13,163 bases of DNA from Ruminococcus sp. (lineage in GTDB: Bacteria > Bacillota > Clostridia > Oscillospirales > Acutalibacteraceae). Below are positions 1 through 6,805 of this stretch, in pieces. Where the stretch lies: NCBI GenBank assembly GCA_017380355.1, contig JAFOED010000057.1, forward strand, positions 1-13,163. The letters are read 5' to 3'. A model generated the notes under the pieces. That model saw nothing but the letters and a program-made list of their open reading frames with translations, had not been told where the DNA came from and did not search any database. Within the stretch, counting starts at the first letter, position 1. The number at the start of each line of letters is the position of its first letter. The translations under genes were made by a program, and so were the position numbers.

Positions 1-304
1 CAGGCATAGATGCTCTAGCACCTGAACGAACTGATACGAGGAGTGGGTTTTCTTTGTCGCCGAACTTCTTGCCAGTGATCTCTTCCATCTTGATGATGTT
101 TTCCATGATCTCTGCCTTGATGTCGTCGTTGATCTTTCTGCCATCTTCGTAGTACTGTGTACAAGCCTCAGTAGAAACTGTGAAGCCCTGTGGTACAGGA
201 AGACCGAGTTTTGTCATCTCAGCAAGGTTAGCACCTTTACCGCCGAGAAGCTCTCTCATTGAAGCGTCGCCCTCTTTGAAGAGGTAAACAAACTTGTGAC
301 TCAT
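1..304 (-). CDS. ppdK: Pyruvate, phosphate dikinase, N-terminal part (runs off the window)
   Basis: Reading leftward from an ATG at 304 gives 101 codons with no stop before the window edge. The protein begins MSHKFVYLFKEGDASM. It shows the PPDK N-terminal nucleotide-binding hallmarks: LLGGKGANLAEM (about residues 19-30), PVPQGFTVSTEAC (about 36-48) and LVSVRSGARASMP at the edge. PPDK interconverts pyruvate, ATP and phosphate with PEP, AMP and PPi in the cytoplasm. In anaerobic Clostridia it often works in glycolysis or gluconeogenesis at the PEP/pyruvate node. The start is supported by a GGAGGT ribosome-binding site (313-318, minus strand) 8 bases upstream of the ATG. Only the first tenth or so of the roughly 870-residue family length is present, so the catalytic His and the PEP-binding domain cannot be checked. 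The similar PEP synthase family is less likely because of the MSHKFVYLF start and the charged segment after the glycine-rich motif. Confidence 0.95.
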   Translation of the reverse strand, partial: MSHKFVYLFKEGDASMRELLGGKGANLAEMTKLGLPVPQGFTVSTEACTQYYEDGRKINDDIKAEIMENIIKMEEITGKKFGDKENPLLVSVRSGARASMP

Positions 305-347
305 TGGAATCAACCTCCATAAAAATATTGTTAATAGGCCGCCATAC

Positions 348-369
348 GAAGTGCAAAACCGCGCACTTC
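348..369 (-). promoter_or_regulatory. Hairpin in the ppdK 5' leader
   Basis: GAAGTGC (348-354) and GCACTTC (363-369) form a perfect 7-bp stem with an 8-base loop. It lies about 30 bases upstream of the ppdK ribosome-binding site and downstream of the likely -10 box, so it would be in the leader transcript. There is no U tract on the ppdK strand, so it is not an obvious terminator. It might affect mRNA stability or processing. No known riboswitch class is recognised. Confidence 0.35.
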
Positions 370-397
370 TAACTATGACCTAAACATGCCTGACAAC

Positions 398-403
398 ATT
401 ATA
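398..403 (-). promoter_or_regulatory. Possible -10 box for ppdK
   Basis: On the minus strand this is a perfect TATAAT. It would place transcription start near 391 and give a leader of about 87 bases. The -35 position with a 17-base spacer (421-426, TAGAAT on the minus strand) matches TTGACA poorly. The surroundings are very AT-rich, so chance matches are easy and the call is tentative. Confidence 0.35.
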
Positions 404-519
404 ACAAATATGTTACAAAAATTCTATAATTTTAATCAAAAAAATCTAATAAAAGTTGGGCTGATTTTTTGGTGATATTGTGAAAAATGTTTAATTTATC
501 CTTAATTTGCAAAATAACC

Positions 520-547
520 TTGAATTTTTATAAATATATGCGATAAT
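520..547 (+). promoter_or_regulatory. Probable sigma-A promoter for the glmU-like gene
   Basis: A -35 like TTGAAT (520-525) is followed after 16 bases by a -10 GATAAT (542-547). An extended -10 TG stands at 539-540 (TGC then GATAAT). Start of transcription would be near 554, giving a very short leader before the GGAGG at 568-572. Together with the minus-strand promoter it makes 305-578 a divergent regulatory region. The rest of that 274-bp spacer is AT-rich, with no ORF and no clear operator. Confidence 0.5.
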
Positions 548-578
548 ATTATCATCTGTTATTATGCGGAGGTGCGTT

Positions 579-1331
579 ATGGCTAAATGTGCTGTTATTC
601 TCGCCGGTGGCGAGGGCAAGCGTATGAAGAGCAATATGCCTAAACCTATGAGTCAGGTGCTCGGTAAACCTATGCTTCAGTGGGTTATCGACTCTGTCAG
701 AGGTGCGGGTGTTGAAAACATCTGTGTAGTCAAAGGCTACAAAAAAGAGTGTATCGAAGAGTACGTCGCTACATTACCTTACGAAGTAGAGACCGTTTAC
801 CAGGCAGAGCGTCTGGGTACAGGTCACGCGGTTATGATGGCGAAAGACTTCCTCTTAAAAAACAAAGGCGACGTTGTTATCCTGTGCGGTGACGCTCCGT
901 TTATGGACAAGGACACAGTCGCAAATGCGTTTTCTCAGCACGACAGCGAGGGTGCTTCTGCTACTGTTATTTCCGCTGTGCTCGATGATTCTACCGGCTA
1001 CGGCAGAATAGTTCGACACGACGACGGCTCACTTAAAGCTATCGTTGAGCACAAAGAAGCCGACGAAGAAATCTTAAAGATTAAAGAAGTAAACTCAGGC
1101 GGCTACTGGTTTGATACAGAAGACCTGCTCTCAGTTTTAGATAAAATCACAGCTGACAACGCTGCTGCGGAGTACTACCTCCCTGATGCGTTAAAGCTTC
1201 TTTTAGCTGATAACAAGCGCGTATCTGCGTTTACCGCTTCTTCACCTGACACAGTGCTCGGTGCTAACGACCCTGCACAGCTTGAAGAGCTCAACCAGAT
1301 TGCTATCGATAAAGGCTATAAGTATTGGTAA
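579..1331 (+). CDS. glmU: GlmU-type N-acetylglucosamine-1-phosphate uridylyltransferase, single-domain form
   Basis: This cytoplasmic nucleotidyltransferase is expected to join UTP and GlcNAc-1-phosphate into UDP-GlcNAc, the precursor of peptidoglycan. The chosen ATG (579) gives 250 aa starting MAKCAVILAGG. It has GGAGG (568-572) 6 bases upstream, whereas an upstream in-frame ATG at 564 lies in front of that site. Motifs visible: the nucleotide-binding loop LAGGEGKRMKSNMPK (8-22), QAERLGTGHA (75-84), GDAP with the metal-binding Asp (104-107), GYGRIVR (140-146), a VNSG segment (about 171), EYYLPDAL (188-195) and LGAND (227-231). These match the order in the GlmU pyrophosphorylase domain. Bifunctional GlmU is about 450 aa. 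Here the protein ends just after the first domain, so the left-handed beta-helix that acetylates GlcN-1-P is missing. The position before prs-pth-mfd supports the glmU assignment. A different sugar-phosphate specificity cannot be excluded. Confidence 0.85.
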   Translation: MAKCAVILAGGEGKRMKSNMPKPMSQVLGKPMLQWVIDSVRGAGVENICVVKGYKKECIEEYVATLPYEVETVYQAERLGTGHAVMMAKDFLLKNKGDVVILCGDAPFMDKDTVANAFSQHDSEGASATVISAVLDDSTGYGRIVRHDDGSLKAIVEHKEADEEILKIKEVNSGGYWFDTEDLLSVLDKITADNAAAEYYLPDALKLLLADNKRVSAFTASSPDTVLGANDPAQLEELNQIAIDKGYKYW

Positions 1332-1339
1332 TGCTTAAG

Positions 1340-1480
1340 CGCCGAGTGTCCGAGCCTTTCAAATTTCAAAGTGATCGAAGTCTCGCGTTAAAAAATCAAG
1401 GATGAGATTTACTCCTTGATTTTGAGCTGGAGACAGAGGAACAGTAGAAATTTGAAAGAGGAGCGAGGACAAACGAGGCG
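1340..1480. repeat. 141-bp imperfect palindrome between glmU-like gene and prs
   Basis: The spacer between the GlmU stop and prs folds into one long nested hairpin. From outside in: CGCC (1340-1343) with GGCG (1477-1480); TGTCC (1347-1351) with GGACA (1467-1471); a perfect 12-bp pairing CTTTCAAATTTC (1356-1367) with GAAATTTGAAAG (1447-1458); GTCTC (1380-1384) with GAGAC (1430-1434); and a perfect 11-bp apical stem AAAATCAAGGA (1392-1402) with TCCTTGATTTT (1413-1423) around a 10-base loop. No stretch of U follows, so it is not a simple terminator. No ORF of note lies in it. It could be a miniature inverted-repeat or ERIC-like intergenic repeat, a structured RNA, or an mRNA processing element. 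Internal loops occur between paired segments. It does not resemble a riboswitch class I know for prs. Confidence 0.6.
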
Positions 1481-1484
1481 TGAT

Positions 1485-1513
1485 ATAACAACTAATCACA
1501 TCTCGGATATAAT
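1485..1513 (+). promoter_or_regulatory. Possible promoter for prs
   Basis: A perfect TATAAT (1508-1513) lies 17 bases after a weak -35 ATAACA (1485-1490, 4 of 6 matches). It would start transcription near 1520, just past the palindrome, giving prs a leader of about 40 bases independent of the gene upstream. The -35 is weak, so an activator or readthrough from upstream could also matter. Confidence 0.45.
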
Positions 1514-1561
1514 TAATTTTTTTACATATATCACATCATCACAAAAAAGGGGTATCACAAA

Positions 1562-2521
1562 ATGAATTCACATGGCAAGGACATCAAGATTTTCACGCTG
1601 AACTCTAACGTAGAAGTTGCTCAGGGTATCGCTGGCTGCTTAGGTCTGCCTTTAGGCAAAAGCGACTGCGCTACTTTCTCTGACGGTGAAATCGCTGTTT
1701 CACTTCACGAGTCTGTTCGTGGTAGCGAATGCTTCATCGTACAGTCAACATGCTCACCGGTTAACGACAACCTCATGGAGCTTCTCATTATGATTGACGC
1801 TATGAAGAGAGCTTCTGCTTCTTCTATCACAGCTGTTATGCCATACTTCGGCTACGCTCGTCAGGACAGAAAGTCAAAAGCAAGAGATCCAATCTCAGCA
1901 AAGCTCGTTGCTGACCTTATCACTGCTGCAGGTGCTGACAGACTCCTCACAATGGACCTCCACGCTGCACAGATTCAGGGTTTCTTTAACATTCCTGTTG
2001 ACCACCTCGTTGGTGCTCCTATGCTCGCTGAGCATATGAGAAACAAGATCGCAGGTCACAACGATGAGTACGTTGTTGTATCTCCTGACCTCGGTTCTGT
2101 TACACGTGCTCGTAACTTCGCTGCTAAAATCGGTTGCCCTATCGCTATCGTTGACAAGCGCAGACAGCGTGCTAACGTTTCTGAAGTTATGAACATCATC
2201 GGTGAAGTAGAAGGCAAGAAGGTTATCCTCGTTGATGATATGATCGACACAGCAGGTACACTTTGCAACGCTGCTAACGCTATCGTTGAAAAGGGCGGCG
2301 CTACAGAAGTTTACGCTTGTGCTTCTCACGCAGTACTCTCTGGTCCTGCTATCGAGAGAATCCAGAACAGCGCTATCAAAGAGTGCATCTTACTCGACAC
2401 AGTTCCAATTTCTGAGGACAAGATGATCGACAAGTTCACAGTTCTGTCAGTTGCTCCACTTTTCGCTGAAGCAATCGAGAGAATTTACGAGGACAAGCCG
2501 GTTTCTCCAATGTTCCTTTAA
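1562..2521 (+). CDS. prs: Ribose-phosphate pyrophosphokinase (PRPP synthase)
   Basis: Transfers pyrophosphate from ATP to ribose 5-phosphate to make PRPP, used for purines, pyrimidines, NAD, His and Trp. The 319-aa length is normal for class I enzymes. Visible motifs: the FSDGEI segment (39-44), YFGYARQDRK (95-104) contributing to ATP binding, MDLHAAQIQGFF (131-142) with the metal-binding DLH, DLGSVTRAR (166-174), the flexible-loop region with KRRQ (199-202), and the PRPP-binding signature VILVDDMIDTAGT (221-233). An oddity is DLGS where many class I enzymes read D-x-GG. An AAGGGG ribosome-binding site at 1547-1552 lies 9 bases before the ATG. The gene sits between glmU and pth as in many Firmicutes and is followed at once by an intrinsic terminator. 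Codons are strongly biased toward a small preferred set, consistent with high expression. Confidence 0.97.
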   Translation: MNSHGKDIKIFTLNSNVEVAQGIAGCLGLPLGKSDCATFSDGEIAVSLHESVRGSECFIVQSTCSPVNDNLMELLIMIDAMKRASASSITAVMPYFGYARQDRKSKARDPISAKLVADLITAAGADRLLTMDLHAAQIQGFFNIPVDHLVGAPMLAEHMRNKIAGHNDEYVVVSPDLGSVTRARNFAAKIGCPIAIVDKRRQRANVSEVMNIIGEVEGKKVILVDDMIDTAGTLCNAANAIVEKGGATEVYACASHAVLSGPAIERIQNSAIKECILLDTVPISEDKMIDKFTVLSVAPLFAEAIERIYEDKPVSPMFL

Positions 2522-2531
2522 TCACACAATC

Positions 2532-2561
2532 GAGGGTGCTTTTCGCACCCTCTTTGTTTTT
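2532..2561 (+). terminator. Intrinsic terminator after prs
   Basis: GAGGGTGC (2532-2539) pairs perfectly with GCACCCTC (2545-2552) around a TTTTC loop, followed by TTTGTTTTT. It starts 10 bases after the prs stop and ends 11 bases before the pth ATG, so it separates highly expressed prs from pth-mfd. No promoter fits into the gap. Downstream expression must come from readthrough or from a promoter inside prs. Confidence 0.88.
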
Positions 2562-2572
2562 CGGAGTTTTTT

Positions 2573-3184
2573 ATGTTTTCACGTTTAAAGAATAGTTCAC
2601 CTCTAGCTTCAGGTCCAATCGAATACATAATCGTAGGTCTGGGTAATCCAGGCAAAGAGTACGAAAACACCCGCCACAACTGCGGTTTTATCGCAATCGA
2701 CTATTTAGCCGAGAAATTAGGCTGCAAAATGAATAAAATCAAGTTCAAAGGGACAGTCGGCGACTGTGTTATAAACTCTCATCGCTGTCTTTTACTCAAG
2801 CCGTCGACTTTTATGAACCTCTCGGGTCAGTCGGTCACACAGGCTATGCAGTTTTATAAAATCCCACCACAGCGAGTAATAGTTATCTTCGACGATATTT
2901 CGCTCGACGTCGGCAAAATGCGTATCAGAAGAAAAGGTTCTGACGGCGGTCAGAAAGGTATGCAGAACATCATCTACTTAAGCGGTAGTCAGGATTTCCC
3001 TCGTATCAAAGTCGGTATCGGCAAAAAGCCACACCCTGAATACGACCTCAAAAAGTGGGTACTCTCCCGTTTTTCTACGAGTGAACAGAAGTTACTACTG
3101 CCACTGATGGACAACATCAGCGACGCAGTATCCCACATAGTAGACGGTAACATCGACAAAGCAATGAATCTGTACAACTCATAA
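2573..3184 (+). CDS. pth: Peptidyl-tRNA hydrolase
   Basis: Frees tRNA from prematurely released peptidyl-tRNA in the cytoplasm, recycling tRNA for translation. The 203-aa protein carries the bacterial Pth family motifs: VGLGNPGKEYENTRHNCGF (21-39) with the conserved Asn25 and catalytic His35, LLKPSTFMNLSG (74-85) with Asn82, the FDDISLDVGKMRIRRKGSDGG stretch (from 96) with Asp97, then HNGL-type helix positions replaced by GGQKGMQNII (115-124), and DFPRIKVGIGKP-like residues near 131-142. The start at 2573 has GGAG (2563-2566) 6 bases upstream. It gives about 15 residues more at the N-terminus than typical family members, which begin close to the GLGNPG strand. The extension (MFSRLKNSSPLASGP) looks unstructured. 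The gene is followed after 40 bases by mfd, the usual partner in this cluster. Confidence 0.96.
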   Translation: MFSRLKNSSPLASGPIEYIIVGLGNPGKEYENTRHNCGFIAIDYLAEKLGCKMNKIKFKGTVGDCVINSHRCLLLKPSTFMNLSGQSVTQAMQFYKIPPQRVIVIFDDISLDVGKMRIRRKGSDGGQKGMQNIIYLSGSQDFPRIKVGIGKKPHPEYDLKKWVLSRFSTSEQKLLLPLMDNISDAVSHIVDGNIDKAMNLYNS

Positions 3185-3224
3185 GTTCTGCAGTTTTTCA
3201 TAATATAGTACTGAGGTATCAACA

Positions 3225-6200
3225 ATGAAGTTCTTAGACAACATCCTTTTAAGCACTAAGGGCTTTTCATCCCTGTGCGATGCTTTAGACAAAAACTCAC
3301 GCGTCGGTATCACCGGCGTGTCTACTGTCCACAAAGCAAATATTATATCTGCGCTCTGCCATTTTAAAAATGTCAGGGCTTTTTGTGTTGCCCAGAATGA
3401 GCAGGAAGCACAAACTCTCACAAACGACCTGTGCACAATGGGGTTAAAAGCATATTTTTATCCATCACGCGACTTCACTTTTATGAACGTCACGGGTGAG
3501 TCCCACGAGTACGAACATCAGCGCATAAGCGTGCTGAAAAAGCTTTCAGACAACGAGTGTGACGTTGTTGTTTCGTGTATGGACGCTGCGGCTCAGTACA
3601 CTCTGCCTAAAGACGTGCTGAAAAAAGCGTGTGTTAACCTTAAATCAGGCGACACAGTTAATATCGACGAGCTCATAAGCTCGCTTTTACTGCTCGGCTA
3701 CGAGCGATGCGAACAGGTAGAAGGTATCGGTCAGTTTGCAAAACGCGGAGGCATCTTAGACCTTTTTATGACCGACTGTGATTTACCTGTTCGAATCGAA
3801 TTCTGGGGCGACGAAATCGACACGATTAATTTCTTCGACCCACTAACACAGCGACGCACCGACTACTGCGAAGAAATCACCCTCACCCCGAGTGCCGAAG
3901 TGCTTGTTGCAGACAAAGCTGATTTAATCGCGAAAATCCGTAAAAAAGCGTCGTATCTCAAAGCAGACAAAAACGCAAAAGCGAAAGAAACACTACTTAA
4001 AGAAGCACAGATGTTAGAGGACAACATAACCCTCTCAAACATCGATAAATACATCACTACAATCTACGAAACCCCTGCCACACTCTTTGATTATTTAGAC
4101 GAAGACGCGCTTGTTTTCATCAGCGAAACAAAAGCTGTGAAAGAACGTATGAAACAGGTGCAGGCATACAACAAAAACGAGCTTTCATCCCTGTTTGAAA
4201 GCGGAATTTTATGTCGCGGATTTGAAACTTTTTCTCTTATTTATCCTCAGTGTATCGGTAAAGCGTGTGACCATCCGCTACTGTATCTTGACACATTCTC
4301 ACACTCATCTTACGACACCGAAATAACACAACTTTTACAATTAAGCGCTAAGCACAACGCTCTGTTTAACGGCACCGCCTCTTCCCTCATGGAAGACTTA
4401 ACCGAAATCGGCTACAAAAACTACAGAGTGGTAGTACTCGCCGGTACTAAAAAAGCGTGTGATTCGCTGTGCTCCACTCTGAACGAAAAAGGGTTTTCCG
4501 CCACTGTTTCAAAAGACCTTGAAAAGTGCGAAAAAGGCGTCGTTTACATCTGCGAGGGACTGCTCTCAAGCGGTCTTGAATACTCAGACTCAGAATTCAT
4601 TCTCTACTCTCGTGCACACACATCGCAAAAAGCCGAAAAACGCCGTAAAATTCCGAAAAACGCTCAGCAGATTCACTCTATTTCCGAGCTTGTTTCGGGT
4701 GACTACGTCGTACACTCAACCCACGGCATCGGTCTTTTTAGGGGTATCCACAAAATGGATATTCACGGTGTAGTAAAAGACTACATCAAAATCGAATATC
4801 AGAAAGGCGATTTGCTGTATGTTCCCGTAACACAGCTCGACCTTGTAGCAAAATATATCGGTCCGAAAGAGGACTCAAAAGTAAAGCTTAATAAACTCGG
4901 AGGATCTGAGTGGCAGAAAGCAAAACAACGAGTAAAATCTGCCGTAAAAGATATGGCAAAAGAGCTTATTTTACTCTACTCACAGCGTATGCAGGCAGAA
5001 GGTTTCGCGTTTTCTCGTGATTCAGAATGGCAACGTGATTTTGAAACGGGTTTTGAGTTTGACGAAACCGAAGACCAGCTTAGATGCACCAGAGAAATCA
5101 AAAGCGATATGGAGCGCAAAGCTCCTATGGACCGACTCCTTTGCGGTGACGTAGGCTTTGGCAAAACCGAAGTCGCACTGCGTGCAGCATTTAAATGCGT
5201 GTGCGACTCAAAGCAATGTGTTTTGCTGTGCCCTACCACAATTTTAGCGTGGCAGCACTACCAGACAGTGTTAAAGCGTTTTGACACCTATCCTGTCAGA
5301 GTTGAACTGCTCTCGCGTTTTAGAACAAAAAAACAGCAGGAAGAAATCCTCAAAAAGCTCAAACGTGGTGAGCTCGATATGGTTATCGGCACCCATCGTT
5401 TAGTTCAGAAAGACGTCGAGTTCTACGACTTAGGACTCGTAATTATCGACGAAGAACAGCGCTTCGGCGTCGCTCACAAAGAGCGATTCAAAGAAGTGTG
5501 CAAAAACGTCGACGTGCTCACCCTTTCCGCAACCCCAATCCCTCGAACACTCAATATGGCTATGAGTGGTATCAGGGATATGTCCGTTATCGAAGAAGCA
5601 CCGCTCGACAGAAAACCTGTCCAAACCTACGTTTTAGAGCACGATGACGCGGTGATTTATGAAGCTATCAGACGCGAACTGCGTCGTGGCGGTCAGGTGT
5701 TCTATCTTCACAACAACACCGAAACAATAGCCGCAAAAGCGAACAAAATCGCGCAAGCGGTACCTACTGCAAACGTCGCTGTTGCACACGGAAAAATGAG
5801 CGAGCAGGAGCTGTCAAAAGTATGGCACAAAATGCTCGAGCAAGAGATTAACGTGCTCGTTTGCACTACCATCATCGAAACAGGTGTCGACCTGCCTAAC
5901 GCTAACACGTTAATCATCGAAAATGCCGACCGCTTCGGACTTTCACAGCTACACCAGATACGAGGTCGTGTCGGACGTTCTATGCGACGTGCGTACGCGT
6001 ACTTTACATTTAACGGAGCAAAATCACTCTCTGAAATCGCTAACAAACGTCTGTGTGCAATAAGAGAATTCACCGAATTCGGTTCAGGATTTAAAATCGC
6101 TATGCGTGACTTAGAGCTTCGAGGTGCAGGCAATCTGCTCGGTGCTAAACAGCACGGCCACATGGAAGACGTCGGCTACGATATGTACTTAAAACTTTTA

Positions 6201-6668
6201 AACGACGCAGTCCTCGAAGAAAAAGGCGAAAAAGAACCTGACACTCCTGATAATGACTGTATGATTGACGTTATGGTGCAGGCACACATCCCAGAAGAAT
6301 ACATCGAAAACCTTTCACAGCGACTCGACGCGTACCGACGCATCGCTGACATTAAAACAAGAGAGGATTCACTCGATGTAATAGACGAGTTACTCGACCG
6401 CTACGGCGACTTACCTAAGTCTGTTATGGGTCTTGTTGAAATCGCGCTTATCAGAAATCTCGCAAGCTCAATGGGTATTTACGAAATCAAGCAAAATGAC
6501 AACAGTCTTATGCTTTACATCGACTCGATAAAACGCGAAGAAGTCGGTCTTATCATCAAAAAGATGAAAGGTCAGGCGATGGTCTGCGCTATGGGCAAAC
6601 CGTACATCGCGGTCAGATACAAAGGCAAAATCGAACCTCTTAATGCTTTAAAAGAAATATTTTTCTGA
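3225..6668 (+). CDS. mfd: Transcription-repair coupling factor Mfd
   Basis: This ATP-dependent DNA translocase removes RNA polymerase stalled at lesions and recruits UvrA. The length of 1147 aa is typical of the family. Domains in order: an N-terminal UvrB-like module (about 1-350), including GQFAKRGGILDLF around 168-180 and RIEFWGDEID soon after; the CarD-like RNA polymerase interaction domain (about 485-545, with VSGDYVVHSTHGIGLFRGI and the VPVTQLDL stretch); the RecG-like helicase core with Walker A GDVGFGKTE (about 640-648), DEEQ at 742-745, and LSATPIPRTL shortly after; the second RecA-like domain with TTIIETGVDLPNANT and the TRG-type RGRVGR at 913-918; and the C-terminal TRCF autoinhibitory domain with QRLDAYRRIA and RYGDLP. 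No frameshift or lost motif is seen. GAGGT (3213-3217) stands 7 bases before the ATG. It is probably co-transcribed with pth. Confidence 0.98.
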   Translation: MKFLDNILLSTKGFSSLCDALDKNSRVGITGVSTVHKANIISALCHFKNVRAFCVAQNEQEAQTLTNDLCTMGLKAYFYPSRDFTFMNVTGESHEYEHQRISVLKKLSDNECDVVVSCMDAAAQYTLPKDVLKKACVNLKSGDTVNIDELISSLLLLGYERCEQVEGIGQFAKRGGILDLFMTDCDLPVRIEFWGDEIDTINFFDPLTQRRTDYCEEITLTPSAEVLVADKADLIAKIRKKASYLKADKNAKAKETLLKEAQMLEDNITLSNIDKYITTIYETPATLFDYLDEDALVFISETKAVKERMKQVQAYNKNELSSLFESGILCRGFETFSLIYPQCIGKACDHPLLYLDTFSHSSYDTEITQLLQLSAKHNALFNGTASSLMEDLTEIGYKNYRVVVLAGTKKACDSLCSTLNEKGFSATVSKDLEKCEKGVVYICEGLLSSGLEYSDSEFILYSRAHTSQKAEKRRKIPKNAQQIHSISELVSGDYVVHSTHGIGLFRGIHKMDIHGVVKDYIKIEYQKGDLLYVPVTQLDLVAKYIGPKEDSKVKLNKLGGSEWQKAKQRVKSAVKDMAKELILLYSQRMQAEGFAFSRDSEWQRDFETGFEFDETEDQLRCTREIKSDMERKAPMDRLLCGDVGFGKTEVALRAAFKCVCDSKQCVLLCPTTILAWQHYQTVLKRFDTYPVRVELLSRFRTKKQQEEILKKLKRGELDMVIGTHRLVQKDVEFYDLGLVIIDEEQRFGVAHKERFKEVCKNVDVLTLSATPIPRTLNMAMSGIRDMSVIEEAPLDRKPVQTYVLEHDDAVIYEAIRRELRRGGQVFYLHNNTETIAAKANKIAQAVPTANVAVAHGKMSEQELSKVWHKMLEQEINVLVCTTIIETGVDLPNANTLIIENADRFGLSQLHQIRGRVGRSMRRAYAYFTFNGAKSLSEIANKRLCAIREFTEFGSGFKIAMRDLELRGAGNLLGAKQHGHMEDVGYDMYLKLLNDAVLEEKGEKEPDTPDNDCMIDVMVQAHIPEEYIENLSQRLDAYRRIADIKTREDSLDVIDELLDRYGDLPKSVMGLVEIALIRNLASSMGIYEIKQNDNSLMLYIDSIKREEVGLIIKKMKGQAMVCAMGKPYIAVRYKGKIEPLNALKEIFF

Positions 6669-6736
6669 TATATCTTCCCTTTTGCCTTGGAAATTGTGTT
6701 TTATTTGTGAACATTTGGATTTTTTCACGCAATATG

Positions 6737-6765
6737 TAGACAAATTCTACTTTTTTATGTATAAT
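6737..6765 (+). promoter_or_regulatory. Strong sigma-A promoter for the PrsA/SurA-like lipoprotein gene
   Basis: TAGACA (6737-6742, 5 of 6 matches) and a perfect TATAAT (6760-6765) are separated by exactly 17 bases. Transcription should start near 6772, leaving a leader of about 34 bases before the ATG. It is the best promoter in the window and makes the two genes downstream independent of mfd. No clear terminator is seen after mfd (6669-6736). Confidence 0.8.
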
Positions 6766-6805
6766 ATTTGGGTACGTTTAAAAACTAAAAAGGATGGTTT
6801 GTACT

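Noticed and set aside
434..476. AT-rich imperfect inverted repeat in the ppdK-glmU spacer (AATCAAAAAAATC with GATTTTTTGGTGAT)
   Set aside because: The pairing is mostly A-T, imperfect and in a very AT-rich spacer, so chance is sufficient.
1332..1561. Riboswitch (purine, ZTP or PRPP type) or T-box upstream of prs
   Set aside because: No conserved core sequence of those classes was recognised, and the large palindrome ends before the likely prs promoter, so it would not be in the main prs leader.
1895..2329. Open frame of 144 codons on the minus strand inside prs
   Set aside because: It is antisense to a highly conserved, strongly codon-biased gene, has no ribosome-binding site, and its product is low-complexity in Ser, Thr and Val, as expected of a shadow frame.
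5708..6163. Open frame of 151 codons on the minus strand inside mfd
   Set aside because: It lies across the conserved helicase motifs of mfd, shows no start signal and has no recognisable domain.
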